Origin: Pseudoalteromonas piscicida
GTDB taxonomy: Bacteria > Pseudomonadota > Gammaproteobacteria > Enterobacterales > Alteromonadaceae
Reading direction: 5' to 3'
DNA: 64,000 nucleotides
Assembly: GCF_002208135.1 (NCBI RefSeq)
Contig: NZ_CP021646.1
Coordinates: forward strand, 3,226,001 to 3,290,000
Below are positions 8,999 through 17,592 of the stretch, piece after piece. The notes under the pieces were generated by a model, which saw nothing but the letters and a program-made list of their open reading frames with translations, was not told where the DNA came from and ran no database searches. A program made the position numbers and the translations under genes. Every line of letters begins with the position of its first letter. The first letter of the stretch is position 1.

Positions 8999-9180
8999 TG
9001 GATCAACAAAGACGAAAAATTATCAAACTGATGGCTACGGGTAGCGCAATGGTCACTTTAAGCCCAAGCCTACATGCCAATCAGTTACTTGAGAAAAAAG
9101 TAAAATTACCACCGCAAGTTGGAGGAGGTATGTGTGGTGTCGATCTGAGTAAATACTATTTAAACGATAACAAAACTTGA
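8998..9180 (+). CDS. 60-residue twin-arginine peptide of unknown function
   Basis: Start codon overlaps the preceding stop (TAATG) and the gene ends 4 bases before a strong terminator, so it is the last gene of the operon. It opens with QQRRKIIKLMATGSAMVTL, a twin-arginine signal followed by a short hydrophobic stretch and an ASL/HAN-like cleavage region, leaving only about 30 mature residues with PPQVGGGMCGVDLS and one cysteine. I recognise no family. It may be a tiny Tat-exported partner that carries the flavoprotein subunits out, or an anchor; both are inference. Confidence 0.65.
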   Translation: MDQQRRKIIKLMATGSAMVTLSPSLHANQLLEKKVKLPPQVGGGMCGVDLSKYYLNDNKT

Positions 9181-9184
9181 TAAC

Positions 9185-9210
9185 AGGAGGGTTTTCCCCT
9201 CCTTTTATTT
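9185..9210 (+). terminator. Rho-independent terminator of the alpha-oxoamine synthase operon
   Basis: Stem AGGAGGG (9185-9191) pairs with CCCTCCT (9197-9203) around TTTTC, followed by a T-rich run (9203-9210). It sits directly after the 60-residue gene and ends the first transcription unit. Confidence 0.85.
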
Positions 9211-9283
9211 CTGGCGCGAATATTCAATAAGTTCTCTCTTCCTTTAATTACATTACGTAAATAGCACTGGAAAAGGAAAAGAC

Positions 9284-9985
9284 ATGACAGAAATGAACTC
9301 CCTACAAACTTGGCTCACTACAGCGCAGGTGAGTAATAAAAAACATCTCAATTCACGCGCCATGTTTGCATACAGCTTACAAATTGATGCGCTAACGGGC
9401 GGCCATTTCAAGGCTCGTCGTAGCTGGAAAAGTGCAAGTGATGAAGAAATAGCCGTTGAGGAGGTTGTGTGGTGTCAACAACACGGGCTGGTTAGCGCGC
9501 AAATGTCCCAACCCCATTTACAAGAAAAAGGCTGCTTAGAAGTCAACCAATTTAAAGGCATTAGCGTATTGAGTAGCTATCGGACTAAGCATAGCGAAAA
9601 AAAGAAACCGCTCATATTTGCAAATTTACCTTGCACATTGCTGAGCGTGCCATTCGAAATTGCAAAGCATTGGCAGGATTTAATGCAAGGCAAGCGTATT
9701 CACTTAGATTACACCGTACTCAAAGTACAAGCACATACAGGGATAACACTTCATAAAAAAGAAACAGACTCCAGCACGGTTATCAGTGTCACACCAAAAA
9801 AGTGGTTTTGGCGCCTGCTATTTGGTTCAACTGACTTTCATTATGAAAAAGGTTCTCAGCGACTGATTAAAATTGACGGTCTGTTAGAACCGAGAGACCG
9901 AAATATAAAGGGTAAGTACGTTGAGTATCTCGGACTGGCGAGATTTGATAAGGCAATCGACTTTGGCTTTTTTAGGGGATTATAA
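9284..9985 (+). CDS. Conserved-looking protein of unknown function, adjacent to SDR
   Basis: A 233-residue soluble protein without signal or membrane segment; I do not recognise the family. Features are a central run of short alternating strands, FANLPCTLLSVPFEIAKHW, and a basic, Trp-rich patch PKKWFWRLLFGSTDF. It has AAAGGA before the ATG (9284; a second ATG is at 9293). It directly abuts the SDR gene with no gap, so the two are likely co-translated, and it lies just after the biosynthetic operon, which suggests a role in the same pathway, perhaps binding a lipid product. That role is inference. Confidence 0.7.
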   Translation: MTEMNSLQTWLTTAQVSNKKHLNSRAMFAYSLQIDALTGGHFKARRSWKSASDEEIAVEEVVWCQQHGLVSAQMSQPHLQEKGCLEVNQFKGISVLSSYRTKHSEKKKPLIFANLPCTLLSVPFEIAKHWQDLMQGKRIHLDYTVLKVQAHTGITLHKKETDSSTVISVTPKKWFWRLLFGSTDFHYEKGSQRLIKIDGLLEPRDRNIKGKYVEYLGLARFDKAIDFGFFRGL

Positions 9986-10708
9986 ATGACAAAAACGGTA
10001 TTAATAACTGGCGGCACGCGTGGCGTTGGAGAGGCATTAGTGACACTATGCTTGTCAAAAGGCTATCAGGTTATCGCAACTGGAAGCAGCACCGCTTCAG
10101 TTGCCAACGCAAAAACAAAGCAACCAAACGTAAGCTGGTATGTATGCGACTTATCCGAGCAAGCACAGCTCACCTCCTTAGCTAACGAGTTAGAGGGAAA
10201 AACTCTGGATATCGTGTTTCATAACGCAGGCGTGCAGCAGCCTAGGGATTTATTTGTAACAAATAATGAAGTCATTTCAGTTGAGCAAGAAACCCAGATT
10301 AATTTTACCGCCCCCATCATGCTCACCCGATTATTGTTCGATAATATCCGTCGTAGCAACGGCACTTGGGTATTCGTTACTTCAGGGTTGGCAATCGCGC
10401 CAAAGCAAAGCTCACCAATATACTGTGCAAATAAAGCTGGACTACGAGCTTTTTGTAAGTCTTTTAGTGGGCAAATCAAATTACATCAGAGTCAAATCAA
10501 GGTCTGTGAGGCCATTCTCCCGTTAGTGGATACCGATATGACCAGAGGTCGGGGCACAGGAAAAATCACGCCAGAACAAGCAGCACAAGAAATCGTTGCT
10601 GGCGCTTTGAAAGGTCAAGCAGAAATCAAAGTAGGAAAAATGCGCGCTGTGATGTTACTGAGAAAGTTATTTCCCAATCTCATCGAAAATATCATGTTAA
10701 AAGCATAA
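9986..10708 (+). CDS. Short-chain dehydrogenase/reductase
   Basis: A classical 240-residue SDR: cofactor motif TGGTRGVG (residues 8-15), NAG (80-82), catalytic Ser133 in FVTSG, and YxxxK as YCANK (Tyr146, Lys150). It begins immediately after the upstream orphan gene. Classical SDRs of this size include 3-ketoacyl and 3-ketosphinganine reductases; beside an alpha-oxoamine synthase a ketone reductase is the natural guess. The family is certain, the substrate is inferred. Confidence 0.88.
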   Translation: MTKTVLITGGTRGVGEALVTLCLSKGYQVIATGSSTASVANAKTKQPNVSWYVCDLSEQAQLTSLANELEGKTLDIVFHNAGVQQPRDLFVTNNEVISVEQETQINFTAPIMLTRLLFDNIRRSNGTWVFVTSGLAIAPKQSSPIYCANKAGLRAFCKSFSGQIKLHQSQIKVCEAILPLVDTDMTRGRGTGKITPEQAAQEIVAGALKGQAEIKVGKMRAVMLLRKLFPNLIENIMLKA

Positions 10709-10719
10709 GGATAGAAACC

Positions 10720-11328
10720 ATGACGACTAAAGTGACATTAGCACGAAGGGTGCTAAATTGGATTTCAGAAAATGGCAAAAAACCTAAAGCAATCGCGGTG
10801 CTTTCCGGATTATCGGTTGGTGATTTCTTTGTTCCGGCATTGCCAACTCAAACATCAGTCATGCTACTGGCTTGGCTACAACCAAAAAAAATACTGACCA
10901 TCGCACTGATGTTTGCAATTGCGGCGGCAGTCGGGTCAAGTATCCTCATTCTCCTCGCCACAATATTAGAAAGCTTTTTACAAAGTGCTATCCCTTCTCA
11001 GGATTCCGCTAACTTTGAAAAATGGCAAACATTTAAGCACTACATTAATGAATATGGACTATACGCGTTAGCCTTGATGTCGCTACTTCCGACGCCACCA
11101 AGAACCATGGTTGTATTGAGTTTACTGGCTGGAATATCTGGGTATTTGATTGTAGCAACAGTGTTTTTTGGCAAGTTACTGTGGTTCACAGCCGTAGTTC
11201 TTATTGTCTCACGTGCACCAAACTGGTTACCCAAAATACCTTGGATAGGAAAGAAGATAGCCAAAACAATTACTTTCCAACAACAGCAGTTAAAACAAAA
11301 CGTCACGCAACCTATATCAAATAAATAG
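10720..11328 (+). CDS. Small multi-pass membrane protein, DedA/VTT-like
   Basis: A 202-residue protein with three to five hydrophobic segments (about 48-62, 60-85, 110-130, 135-165), an N-terminal soluble start and a basic, glutamine-rich tail. LPTPPRTMVVLSLLAGIS and DFFVPALPTQTS resemble the re-entrant loops of DedA/VTT (YqaA-like) proteins, some of which move lipids across the membrane. It follows the SDR by 11 bases and probably belongs to that transcription unit. A lipid scramblase or exporter role for the pathway product would fit, but the family match is only moderate. Confidence 0.6.
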   Translation: MTTKVTLARRVLNWISENGKKPKAIAVLSGLSVGDFFVPALPTQTSVMLLAWLQPKKILTIALMFAIAAAVGSSILILLATILESFLQSAIPSQDSANFEKWQTFKHYINEYGLYALALMSLLPTPPRTMVVLSLLAGISGYLIVATVFFGKLLWFTAVVLIVSRAPNWLPKIPWIGKKIAKTITFQQQQLKQNVTQPISNK

Positions 11329-11355
11329 CCAAAGCTTTGGACAAAAAGACAAAAT

Positions 11356-12303
11356 ATGAATAATCATATAGTGCCCCGCAGTGCCGCTTTTGCCAGCAGC
11401 ACCATGTTAAACTTGCTACAAACAGGGTTAGAGCGGCTTACAGCTGGGTGCTGTTCAAATAATAACGGCTTTAATCATGCGCTTGTCCCGCTTGAAACGA
11501 AAAAAGAGTTTGTGTCCTACGTTGCCTCACAATATGGCCTAGAAACATTGCTAAAAATTGCCATTGGTGTTGAAACACTCCTCGATACACCCACTGGCAA
11601 CGCATTGTTATATCAAAGCTCACCAACATCTCTTATCCATAAATGGCAACGGCTGGAAAAGTATATACATAGTAATCATTTTATTGACTGCGACTTTACC
11701 GACACTTACGTAAAGATCCGCCATCGTTCAAGAACCAGCATTCAGCCTTCATGTGCTGAGGACTTAGCGATTTTGGGTGTGCTTTGTGCTTTACTTCATC
11801 AAGTTACAGGTAAACCTGTCACACTAAGCCCAACACCTCATACGCAAACGGCTATTTTTAGCTATCCAAGCCTCAAGGTACCAACCCCATTGACGCCTTG
11901 CCAAGGACAATACTGGTTTATCCATTGGTCTTGTCCTGATAAAGCTCAAAAGATAAAAAGTGACCACACACTTATGCCAACGGGTGGCTGTATAAAGGAG
12001 CAAACCAAAGCGGCCATAGTTAAGTTAGGCCTTTTAGACATCAACATCATAAAAGTAGCTAAGTGGTTGGCGCTTTCGACACGTAGCCTACAGCGACGAT
12101 TAAAAGAGAAAAATACCAATTTCGCGGTGCTGCTACAACAAGTCAGAGTCCAAAAGGCAAGCCAAATGCTATTGTCAAATAACACTAGTTTTGCAGAGGT
12201 AGGGTTTGTATGCGGGTTTTCAGATCAAGCTCACTTTAGCCGCATTTTTAAAAAGTGGACGGGTATGTCACCGAAGCAATATACCCACATCAACATAGAC
12301 TGA
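11356..12303 (+). CDS. AraC-family transcriptional regulator
   Basis: A 315-residue regulator. The last ~95 residues hold two helix-turn-helix motifs (KVAKWLALSTRSLQRRLKE and EVGFVCGFSDQAHFSRIFKK) ending in the standard W-x-G-x-S-P-x-x-Y (KWTGMSPKQYT). The N-terminal ~210 residues resemble the ligand-binding domain of OruR/ArgR-type AraC proteins rather than a cupin. It is the last plus-strand gene of the cluster and the best candidate for its pathway-specific regulator. Confidence 0.88.
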   Translation: MNNHIVPRSAAFASSTMLNLLQTGLERLTAGCCSNNNGFNHALVPLETKKEFVSYVASQYGLETLLKIAIGVETLLDTPTGNALLYQSSPTSLIHKWQRLEKYIHSNHFIDCDFTDTYVKIRHRSRTSIQPSCAEDLAILGVLCALLHQVTGKPVTLSPTPHTQTAIFSYPSLKVPTPLTPCQGQYWFIHWSCPDKAQKIKSDHTLMPTGGCIKEQTKAAIVKLGLLDINIIKVAKWLALSTRSLQRRLKEKNTNFAVLLQQVRVQKASQMLLSNNTSFAEVGFVCGFSDQAHFSRIFKKWTGMSPKQYTHINID

Positions 12304-12330
12304 TTAACTGCGCTACGCATAACCTTTGTA

Positions 12331-13014
12331 TTACCATAACGGGGAGTTACGGATGAGCGCCACTTGGTTATCTGTATATAGCGCCCCTTGAAACTCCAAA
12401 TACGCCATTTTTTTGTGTTTATTTACTGGTGCCGGAGTGACGCCTGCGTAAGACACTATGCGGTTTAGATTTTCGTTAAAGTAAATATCAACGCTGTCCA
12501 TAAAAAGCCACATTCCGAGTGAGCCAGGCCCTACTTGAAAGCGATGCTTTCCTGCCTTTTCACCTTTATATGACACCGTAAAAGGTGCCAGCTTTTTAGC
12601 CTTTAAAACCGGTCCTAAACATTTTAGCTTTTCCCCGTTAAGTAGTTGCTCAACGTGCGCTTTGATAAATTCACCAAACAGTTCTGGCAGGCATAACTTG
12701 TCAGTATCTTTCTTGTTATCCTGCCAGATCAGCTCACCAGATTGGTCAAAAGCTGTGACGGTATCATCGACAATCAATAGTTTACCTAACTGCGATGGAT
12801 GCCCCTTCGCTATATCGAGTTCAAAGCGCTCCGCTTGCCATGTCGCTTTGGCTTTATATAAGAAGGAATCTTGCTGTTTAACGTAGTAGGTTTTACTATT
12901 TTCACCAAATGTTGCACCTAGTAAAAGCTCAGCATGGACTATTGGGCTAGCAATCGCTAACCACGCAACTGGCACTATCATTTTGTTTTTCAAATAAAGA
13001 CTTATTCTACTCAT
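12331..13014 (-). CDS. Secreted protein of unknown function
   Basis: The frame is open from 13083, but the start is placed at 13014: it has AGGAGC upstream and gives a clean Sec signal (RISLYLKNKMIVPVAWLAIASPIVHA-type, cleavage after HA near residue 28). The mature ~200 residues include a beta-rich pattern (FDQSGELIWQD, FTVSYKGEKAGKHRFQVG) and two cysteines. No family is recognised. It converges with the AraC gene, 27 bases apart, and does not look part of the biosynthetic cluster. Confidence 0.7.
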   Translation of the reverse strand: MSRISLYLKNKMIVPVAWLAIASPIVHAELLLGATFGENSKTYYVKQQDSFLYKAKATWQAERFELDIAKGHPSQLGKLLIVDDTVTAFDQSGELIWQDNKKDTDKLCLPELFGEFIKAHVEQLLNGEKLKCLGPVLKAKKLAPFTVSYKGEKAGKHRFQVGPGSLGMWLFMDSVDIYFNENLNRIVSYAGVTPAPVNKHKKMAYLEFQGALYTDNQVALIRNSPLW

Positions 13015-13127
13015 GGTTTCGCTCCTTTTAATTATTATCAATGTAAGGGCACGGCCATTAAAATTATTGAATAAATCCGCCATTTACACGTTAGTGTCAA
13101 CACAAATGAAAAAAGCCAACCGCAGTC

Positions 13128-13206
13128 CACCTCCTACGCCGTATGCTGGCGGCGAACCAGCACTTAGCTTCAGCAATAGCAATCGCCGCGTAAAGCGCCT
13201 CCTACC
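13128..13206. repeat. Degenerate REP-type repeat copies
   Basis: CGCCGCGTAAAGCGCCTCCT at 13184-13203 has the layout of the REP unit that is amplified at 18816-19700 (a GC-rich stem around TAAA followed by CTCCTACC). A second CTCCTAC at 13130-13136 precedes a small stem GCTGG/CCAGC. The pair lies in the space between phnW and the upstream secreted-protein gene. Confidence 0.5.
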
Positions 13207-13214
13207 CTAACGGT

Positions 13215-14321
13215 TTACCAGTATTTTACTTCCGCGATAGCTTCAAGTAGTCCGCTAATATCTGCGGCATATACTTCGCCAATATTACCGATCCTAAAGC
13301 AATCTGCGTTTGATACTTTACCGGGGTAAATCACATATCCTTTTTGCTTTAATGCTTCATAAAAGCGCTTAAACTCATAGCTTTCGTCAATTGGTGAATA
13401 AAAAGAAGTGATAATAGGTGAGTGCATGACTTCTGGTAACAAGGCTTCAAAACCTAGGGCTTTCATGCCGCTAACGAGCTGTTTTTGATTTTCACTGTAA
13501 CGCTTAAATCGCGCAGAAGCGCCTCCCTCTTGCGCCAATTCTTCCAGTGCTTTGGCAAAAGCTCTGACAACATGCGTTGGCGAGGTAAAACGCCATTTAC
13601 CGTGATGGTTTTCCATGGTTTTCCACTGGGCGTGAAGATCCAGCGAGAGTGAACGTGCTTGTCCTTCAGAGGCAACCAGCAGCGCCGTTTTTGCGATCAC
13701 AAAACCAAAACCTGGGACACCTTGAATACACTTATTCGCTGAGCTAATGAGAATATCAATTTGCCACTCATGCATATCCATCTCAATACCACCAAAACTG
13801 CTCATGGCATCCAGGATCATTACTTTGTTGTGATGTTTCGCAAGCTCCGCTACGCGCTTAGCCGGGTTCAGCATCCCCGTTGTGGTTTCGCAGTGTACCA
13901 TTGCTACGTGGGTGATCTCAGGGTGTTGCTCAAGCGCTTGTGAGATCTGCTCAAGTTGCGGCAATTCGGTTTCAACAAGATTTAGCGCAATCACATTAAT
14001 ATTTAGATAATTGGCTATCTCAATAATACGCGCACCATAGGCACCATTGTTTATAACCAGCAAAGTGCCAGACTTAGGAATAAAAGTTCCAATAGCCGCC
14101 TCTACACTTGCTGTACCACTGCCTTGCATTAAAGTTGCACTGTAGTCGCTGCGATACTGTGGATCTGCAACCGCAATTTCACAAAGCTGCTTGCGAATAA
14201 CTTGCACCACGCCTTGGTTATATTCATCATCCCAAGTGCACCAGTCTTTCAACATGGCTTCTTTCACGGTGTGGGAGGTACTGAGTGGGCCTGGCGTCAG
14301 GAGTAAATAATCGTTGTTCAT
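13215..14321 (-). CDS. phnW: 2-aminoethylphosphonate--pyruvate transaminase
   Basis: A 368-residue fold-type I PLP aminotransferase of the PhnW family: [11 protein letters not shown] at the N-terminus, [27 protein letters not shown], and the PLP lysine in [15 protein letters not shown] (Lys197). PhnW moves the amino group of 2-aminoethylphosphonate to pyruvate, giving phosphonoacetaldehyde and alanine, reversibly. A near-palindromic GntR-type site (14336-14349) lies 15 bases before the start, pointing to control by phnR at 199-891. No phnX phosphonatase is visible nearby; the gene end at 2-118 may belong to the alternative PhnY/PhnZ route. Confidence 0.95.
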   Translation of the reverse strand: MNNDYLLLTPGPLSTSHTVKEAMLKDWCTWDDEYNQGVVQVIRKQLCEIAVADPQYRSDYSATLMQGSGTASVEAAIGTFIPKSGTLLVINNGAYGARIIEIANYLNINVIALNLVETELPQLEQISQALEQHPEITHVAMVHCETTTGMLNPAKRVAELAKHHNKVMILDAMSSFGGIEMDMHEWQIDILISSANKCIQGVPGFGFVIAKTALLVASEGQARSLSLDLHAQWKTMENHHGKWRFTSPTHVVRAFAKALEELAQEGGASARFKRYSENQKQLVSGMKALGFEALLPEVMHSPIITSFYSPIDESYEFKRFYEALKQKGYVIYPGKVSNADCFRIGNIGEVYAADISGLLEAIAEVKYW

Positions 14322-14335
14322 AACTTGCCTCTAAA

Positions 14336-14349
14336 CTGGTCTATACCAG
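14336..14349. promoter_or_regulatory. GntR/UTRA-type operator upstream of phnW
   Basis: CTGGTCTATACCAG has 5-base inverted arms (CTGGT/ACCAG) around CTAT and differs by one base from the TGGTCTAGACCA core known for HutC-subfamily GntR regulators. It lies 15 bases upstream of the phnW start, a position suited to blocking transcription. PhnR is the only GntR protein in the window, so it is the likely binder. Confidence 0.65.
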
Positions 14350-14431
14350 ATTATTTAACCGAGTTTAGGTGACAACGGCATGACAGTTTTATGAAACTAA
14401 GATTGATGTAGTAATGATGCTCAATGAAACC

Positions 14432-14479
14432 TCGCCTTTACCTTAAATGACAAAGGCGAAGAGAGCCAACAGAGGCTCT
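14432..14479 (-). terminator. Tandem hairpins downstream of galE
   Basis: Reading from galE, the first stem is AGAGCC/GGCTCT (14462-14467 with 14474-14479), then TCGCCTTT/AAAGGCGA (14432-14439 with 14452-14459). Neither has a long T run, so termination may be weak, but both stems are exact and lie 22 to 69 bases past the galE stop. Confidence 0.45.
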
Positions 14480-14500
14480 GGTTGTTCTCCCGAGTTTAGG

Positions 14501-15514
14501 TTATTTATACCCATTTGGATTATTGCTTTGCCAGCGCCATGTATCTTGCATCATGGCATCCAATCCACGCTCTGCATGCCAGCCTAATTCAGATTTGGCT
14601 TTTTCAGGCGCAGCATAACAGGCGGCAATGTCGCCATCGCGACGCGGTTTAATGTCATAGGGTATAGCTTTGCCCGCTGCCTTTTCAAACGCGGTAACCA
14701 TCTCTAGTACCGAGTAGCCATTGCCGGTACCTAAGTTATAGATATGCGTGCCTGCTGCTACTGCGATTTTCTCAAGTGCTTTTAAATGGCCAATAGCAAG
14801 GTCAACCACATGAATGTAATCTCTCACGCCCGTGCCGTCTTTGGTGTCATAGTCGTTACCAAAGACGCCTAAACTCGCCAGTTTACCAACAGCAACCTGT
14901 GAGATGTAGGGCAGTAAGTTATTGGGAATACCATTTGGATCTTCACCAATTAACCCCGACTCGTGTGCGCCAACCGGGTTAAAGTAACGCAAAATAGCAA
15001 AGGCCCAACGCGGGTCTGATTTAGCGACATCCTGTAGTACCATTTCAACCATCAGCTTTGACGTACCATAAGGGTTGGTTGTGCCACCAACTGGGAAATC
15101 TTCACGAATAGGAAGGCTGGCAGGATCTCCATATACCGTCGCTGACGAGCTAAAAACTAGCTTAAATACATTGGCGTCACGCATCGCATCAAGCAGCGTC
15201 AACGTACCTTGGACGTTGTTTTGATAATACTCGATTGGCTTTTGAACCGACTCTCCTACGGCTTTTAAGCCTGCAAAGTGGATCACTTCATCAATATCAT
15301 ATTGTGCAAATACACTATCAAGAAATGCCTTATCAAGAATATCACCTTGATGGAATACAGCTTCCTTTCCTACGATCTCAGCGACTCTATGTAATGAAGT
15401 CTGCTGAGAATTGCTTAGATTATCTACGACCACTACCTTTTTGCCTTGCTGTAGCAGCTCTAATACAGTGTGAGAGCCAATATAGCCTGCGCCACCTGTT
15501 ACGAGAATCGTCAT
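14501..15514 (-). CDS. galE: UDP-glucose 4-epimerase
   Basis: A 337-residue extended SDR with [15 protein letters not shown] (NAD-binding, residues 1-15), [17 protein letters not shown] and the catalytic YxxxK as PYGTSK (Tyr149, Lys153), followed by [15 protein letters not shown], all diagnostic of GalE. It interconverts UDP-glucose and UDP-galactose for envelope polysaccharide synthesis. It stands alone, followed by tandem hairpins. Length and all motifs are normal. Confidence 0.97.
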   Translation of the reverse strand: MTILVTGGAGYIGSHTVLELLQQGKKVVVVDNLSNSQQTSLHRVAEIVGKEAVFHQGDILDKAFLDSVFAQYDIDEVIHFAGLKAVGESVQKPIEYYQNNVQGTLTLLDAMRDANVFKLVFSSSATVYGDPASLPIREDFPVGGTTNPYGTSKLMVEMVLQDVAKSDPRWAFAILRYFNPVGAHESGLIGEDPNGIPNNLLPYISQVAVGKLASLGVFGNDYDTKDGTGVRDYIHVVDLAIGHLKALEKIAVAAGTHIYNLGTGNGYSVLEMVTAFEKAAGKAIPYDIKPRRDGDIAACYAAPEKAKSELGWHAERGLDAMMQDTWRWQSNNPNGYK

Positions 15515-15574
15515 ATCTATTCCTATGGTTGTTGTCTATGTATTGCGTTTAACATGCAATTTAATGTATCGCTA

Positions 15575-16459
15575 TCAGTCTTCGCTGTGGCATACAAATG
15601 CCAGCTTGTTATCAAAAAAGCTCAAGCGAGAAATTGAAGTCTGACAGTAACTTCTTAAGTTTCTCAATAAGTGGACTTTTTTAGGCGCGTTTAAATCTCG
15701 GTAATAAATCTTGTTATCCAATGAGTACGCCACTTTGTTATCATCCAACCAAGTATAATCTTGCACTTGACTGGGAAGAGCAAAAAATCGCTGAATATGA
15801 TCGCTCTCTCTATGGTAGGTTGCGAACCACATCAAACCATTAACTTGATAAGTAAAAGCAAATACGTCACGCGCACGGTTGTAAGACAAAGTTCGACCAA
15901 TATCTTCGGCAAGAATTTGTGGTAAATGACCGTTAATATCTGTGTATTGTAAGGTATGCGGAGCACTTTCAGTCGCACCTAAAATAAACATAATCAGATC
16001 TTGGTTGCTCCCCCAAGCATGATATCCAACGGGTTCAATATGCTCAAAAACACGACTTGGTTTTGTTGCTTGATCAAACGGATAAAACCACAGTTTTTGC
16101 TTACCGGATCCCTCAACCACAATCGTCGTTAACCCTTCCCCATTAGGATGCAGTGTGGGTGAATATTCGGAGACAGGAGATTGCGTGAGGTTGGTTGTGT
16201 TTTGGCTTTGCAAGTCGTAAAAAAACAGGTCCGTTTGGCTATTGCCATCAGCGCTTACTTCCGCGGTATAGTAAACCCCAGAATCAGTCACTAGCGGCTG
16301 ATTAAAATACGCGGTGTTTTCGGTAATTGGTTTAGCACTGAAATGTTCACCTAATTCAGCTAGCCAAATTTGGCTTTTGGGCATGGCTGAATACGCAGGT
16401 AAACAGGACGCGAAAGCGAATAGACAAACTGCGAGCTTCACACGCATTGAAATGGGCAT
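15575..16459 (-). CDS. Secreted TolB-like beta-propeller protein
   Basis: A 294-residue protein with a Sec signal peptide (MRVKLAVCLFAFASCLPAYSA, cleavage near residue 25) and several WD40-like/TolB-type blades: DLFFYDLQSQNTTNLTQSP, EYSPTLHPNGEGL, KLWFYPFDQATKPSRVFE and IYYRDLNAPKKVHLLR. Such folds bind ligands or proteins in the periplasm; no catalytic triad of a prolyl peptidase is present and the protein ends after the propeller. The first ATG has AAGGAAC at good spacing; a second Met is at residue 5. The specific function is unknown. Confidence 0.72.
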   Translation of the reverse strand: MPISMRVKLAVCLFAFASCLPAYSAMPKSQIWLAELGEHFSAKPITENTAYFNQPLVTDSGVYYTAEVSADGNSQTDLFFYDLQSQNTTNLTQSPVSEYSPTLHPNGEGLTTIVVEGSGKQKLWFYPFDQATKPSRVFEHIEPVGYHAWGSNQDLIMFILGATESAPHTLQYTDINGHLPQILAEDIGRTLSYNRARDVFAFTYQVNGLMWFATYHRESDHIQRFFALPSQVQDYTWLDDNKVAYSLDNKIYYRDLNAPKKVHLLRNLRSYCQTSISRLSFFDNKLAFVCHSED

Positions 16460-16595
16460 GGACGTTCCTTTGATTTTTTCATTGTAGTTATATCACTCCA
16501 CTATGATACCCAACACTCGCCCTCAAGCAAAGCTTGCCAAAAACTTTGCTTCGCGTAACATCGAATTAACGGATGATGAAAGCTAAGGCAGATTT

Positions 16596-17495
16596 ATGTC
16601 AGACAAACACCCTATTATCGCGATTACTGGTAGTTCAGGCGCAGGCACTACAACAACGACAAGCGCGATAAAACACATATTCCGCAGTCTTAATACCAAA
16701 GCCGCCTATGTCGAAGGCGATAGCTTTCATCGCTACACTCGCCCTGAAATGGATAAATTGCGTCGCGAAGCGCTGCAAGAAGGTAGGCACATTAGCTACT
16801 TTGGTGAAGAAGCCAATGACTTCGGCGCATTAGAAAGTCTGTTCAAAAGCTATGGCGAAACCGGCAATGGCAAAGTCCGTCGCTACCTTCATACGTTTGA
16901 CGATGCCGTGCCATTTAATCAGCTACCGGGCACTTTTACCCCTTATCAAGAACTAGAACAAAACACCGATATGCTGTTTTATGAGGGGCTGCACGGTGGC
17001 GTTGTTACACAGGAATATGATGTTGCCAGCAACGTTGATTTATTGATTGGCATGGTGCCTATCATCAACCTTGAGTGGATCCAAAAGCTCATTCGCGATA
17101 CCAATGAACGCGGCCACTCCAAAGAAGCGGTAATGACGTCCATTGTGCGCTCAATGGATGACTATATTAATCACATTACTCCCCAGTTTTCTCGCACGCA
17201 TATTAACTTTCAACGTGTGCCCACCGTGGATACATCTAACCCATTCAGTGCTAAAGACATACCATCATTAGACGAAAGCTTTGTGGTTATTCGCTTTCGT
17301 GGCATCGAAGATGTTAACTTCCCTTACTACTTACAAATGATCGAAGGCAGCTTTATGTCTCGTGTAAACACCTTAGTTGTGCCGGGTGGAAAAATGGGAT
17401 TGGCGATGGAGTTGGTACTGACTCCCCTTATCAAAGAATTATTAGTAAAGAAACGCGCCCTTGAGAATATGGCGCCAGTCGATTTACCGATTTAA
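16596..17495 (+). CDS. prkB: Phosphoribulokinase-family protein PrkB
   Basis: A 299-residue P-loop kinase: GSSGAGTT at residues 12-19, EGDSFHRYTRPEMD, RRYLHTFDDAVPFNQLPGTF, and LIGMVPIINLEWIQKLIRD, near-identical in pattern to E. coli PrkB. The family shares the Calvin-cycle phosphoribulokinase fold, but no Rubisco is expected here and the real substrate in heterotrophs is uncertain. The gene stands alone between a divergent propeller gene and yjjX. Confidence 0.9.
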   Translation: MSDKHPIIAITGSSGAGTTTTTSAIKHIFRSLNTKAAYVEGDSFHRYTRPEMDKLRREALQEGRHISYFGEEANDFGALESLFKSYGETGNGKVRRYLHTFDDAVPFNQLPGTFTPYQELEQNTDMLFYEGLHGGVVTQEYDVASNVDLLIGMVPIINLEWIQKLIRDTNERGHSKEAVMTSIVRSMDDYINHITPQFSRTHINFQRVPTVDTSNPFSAKDIPSLDESFVVIRFRGIEDVNFPYYLQMIEGSFMSRVNTLVVPGGKMGLAMELVLTPLIKELLVKKRALENMAPVDLPI

Positions 17496-17592
17496 CCCAC
17501 TTCATGTTTTGATAAGGAATAAGCGCTTCCTTGCATCGCTCCATATCACACTTTACACTGACGCCTTTTAGGGCATCACGAGTAGTTGTTAT

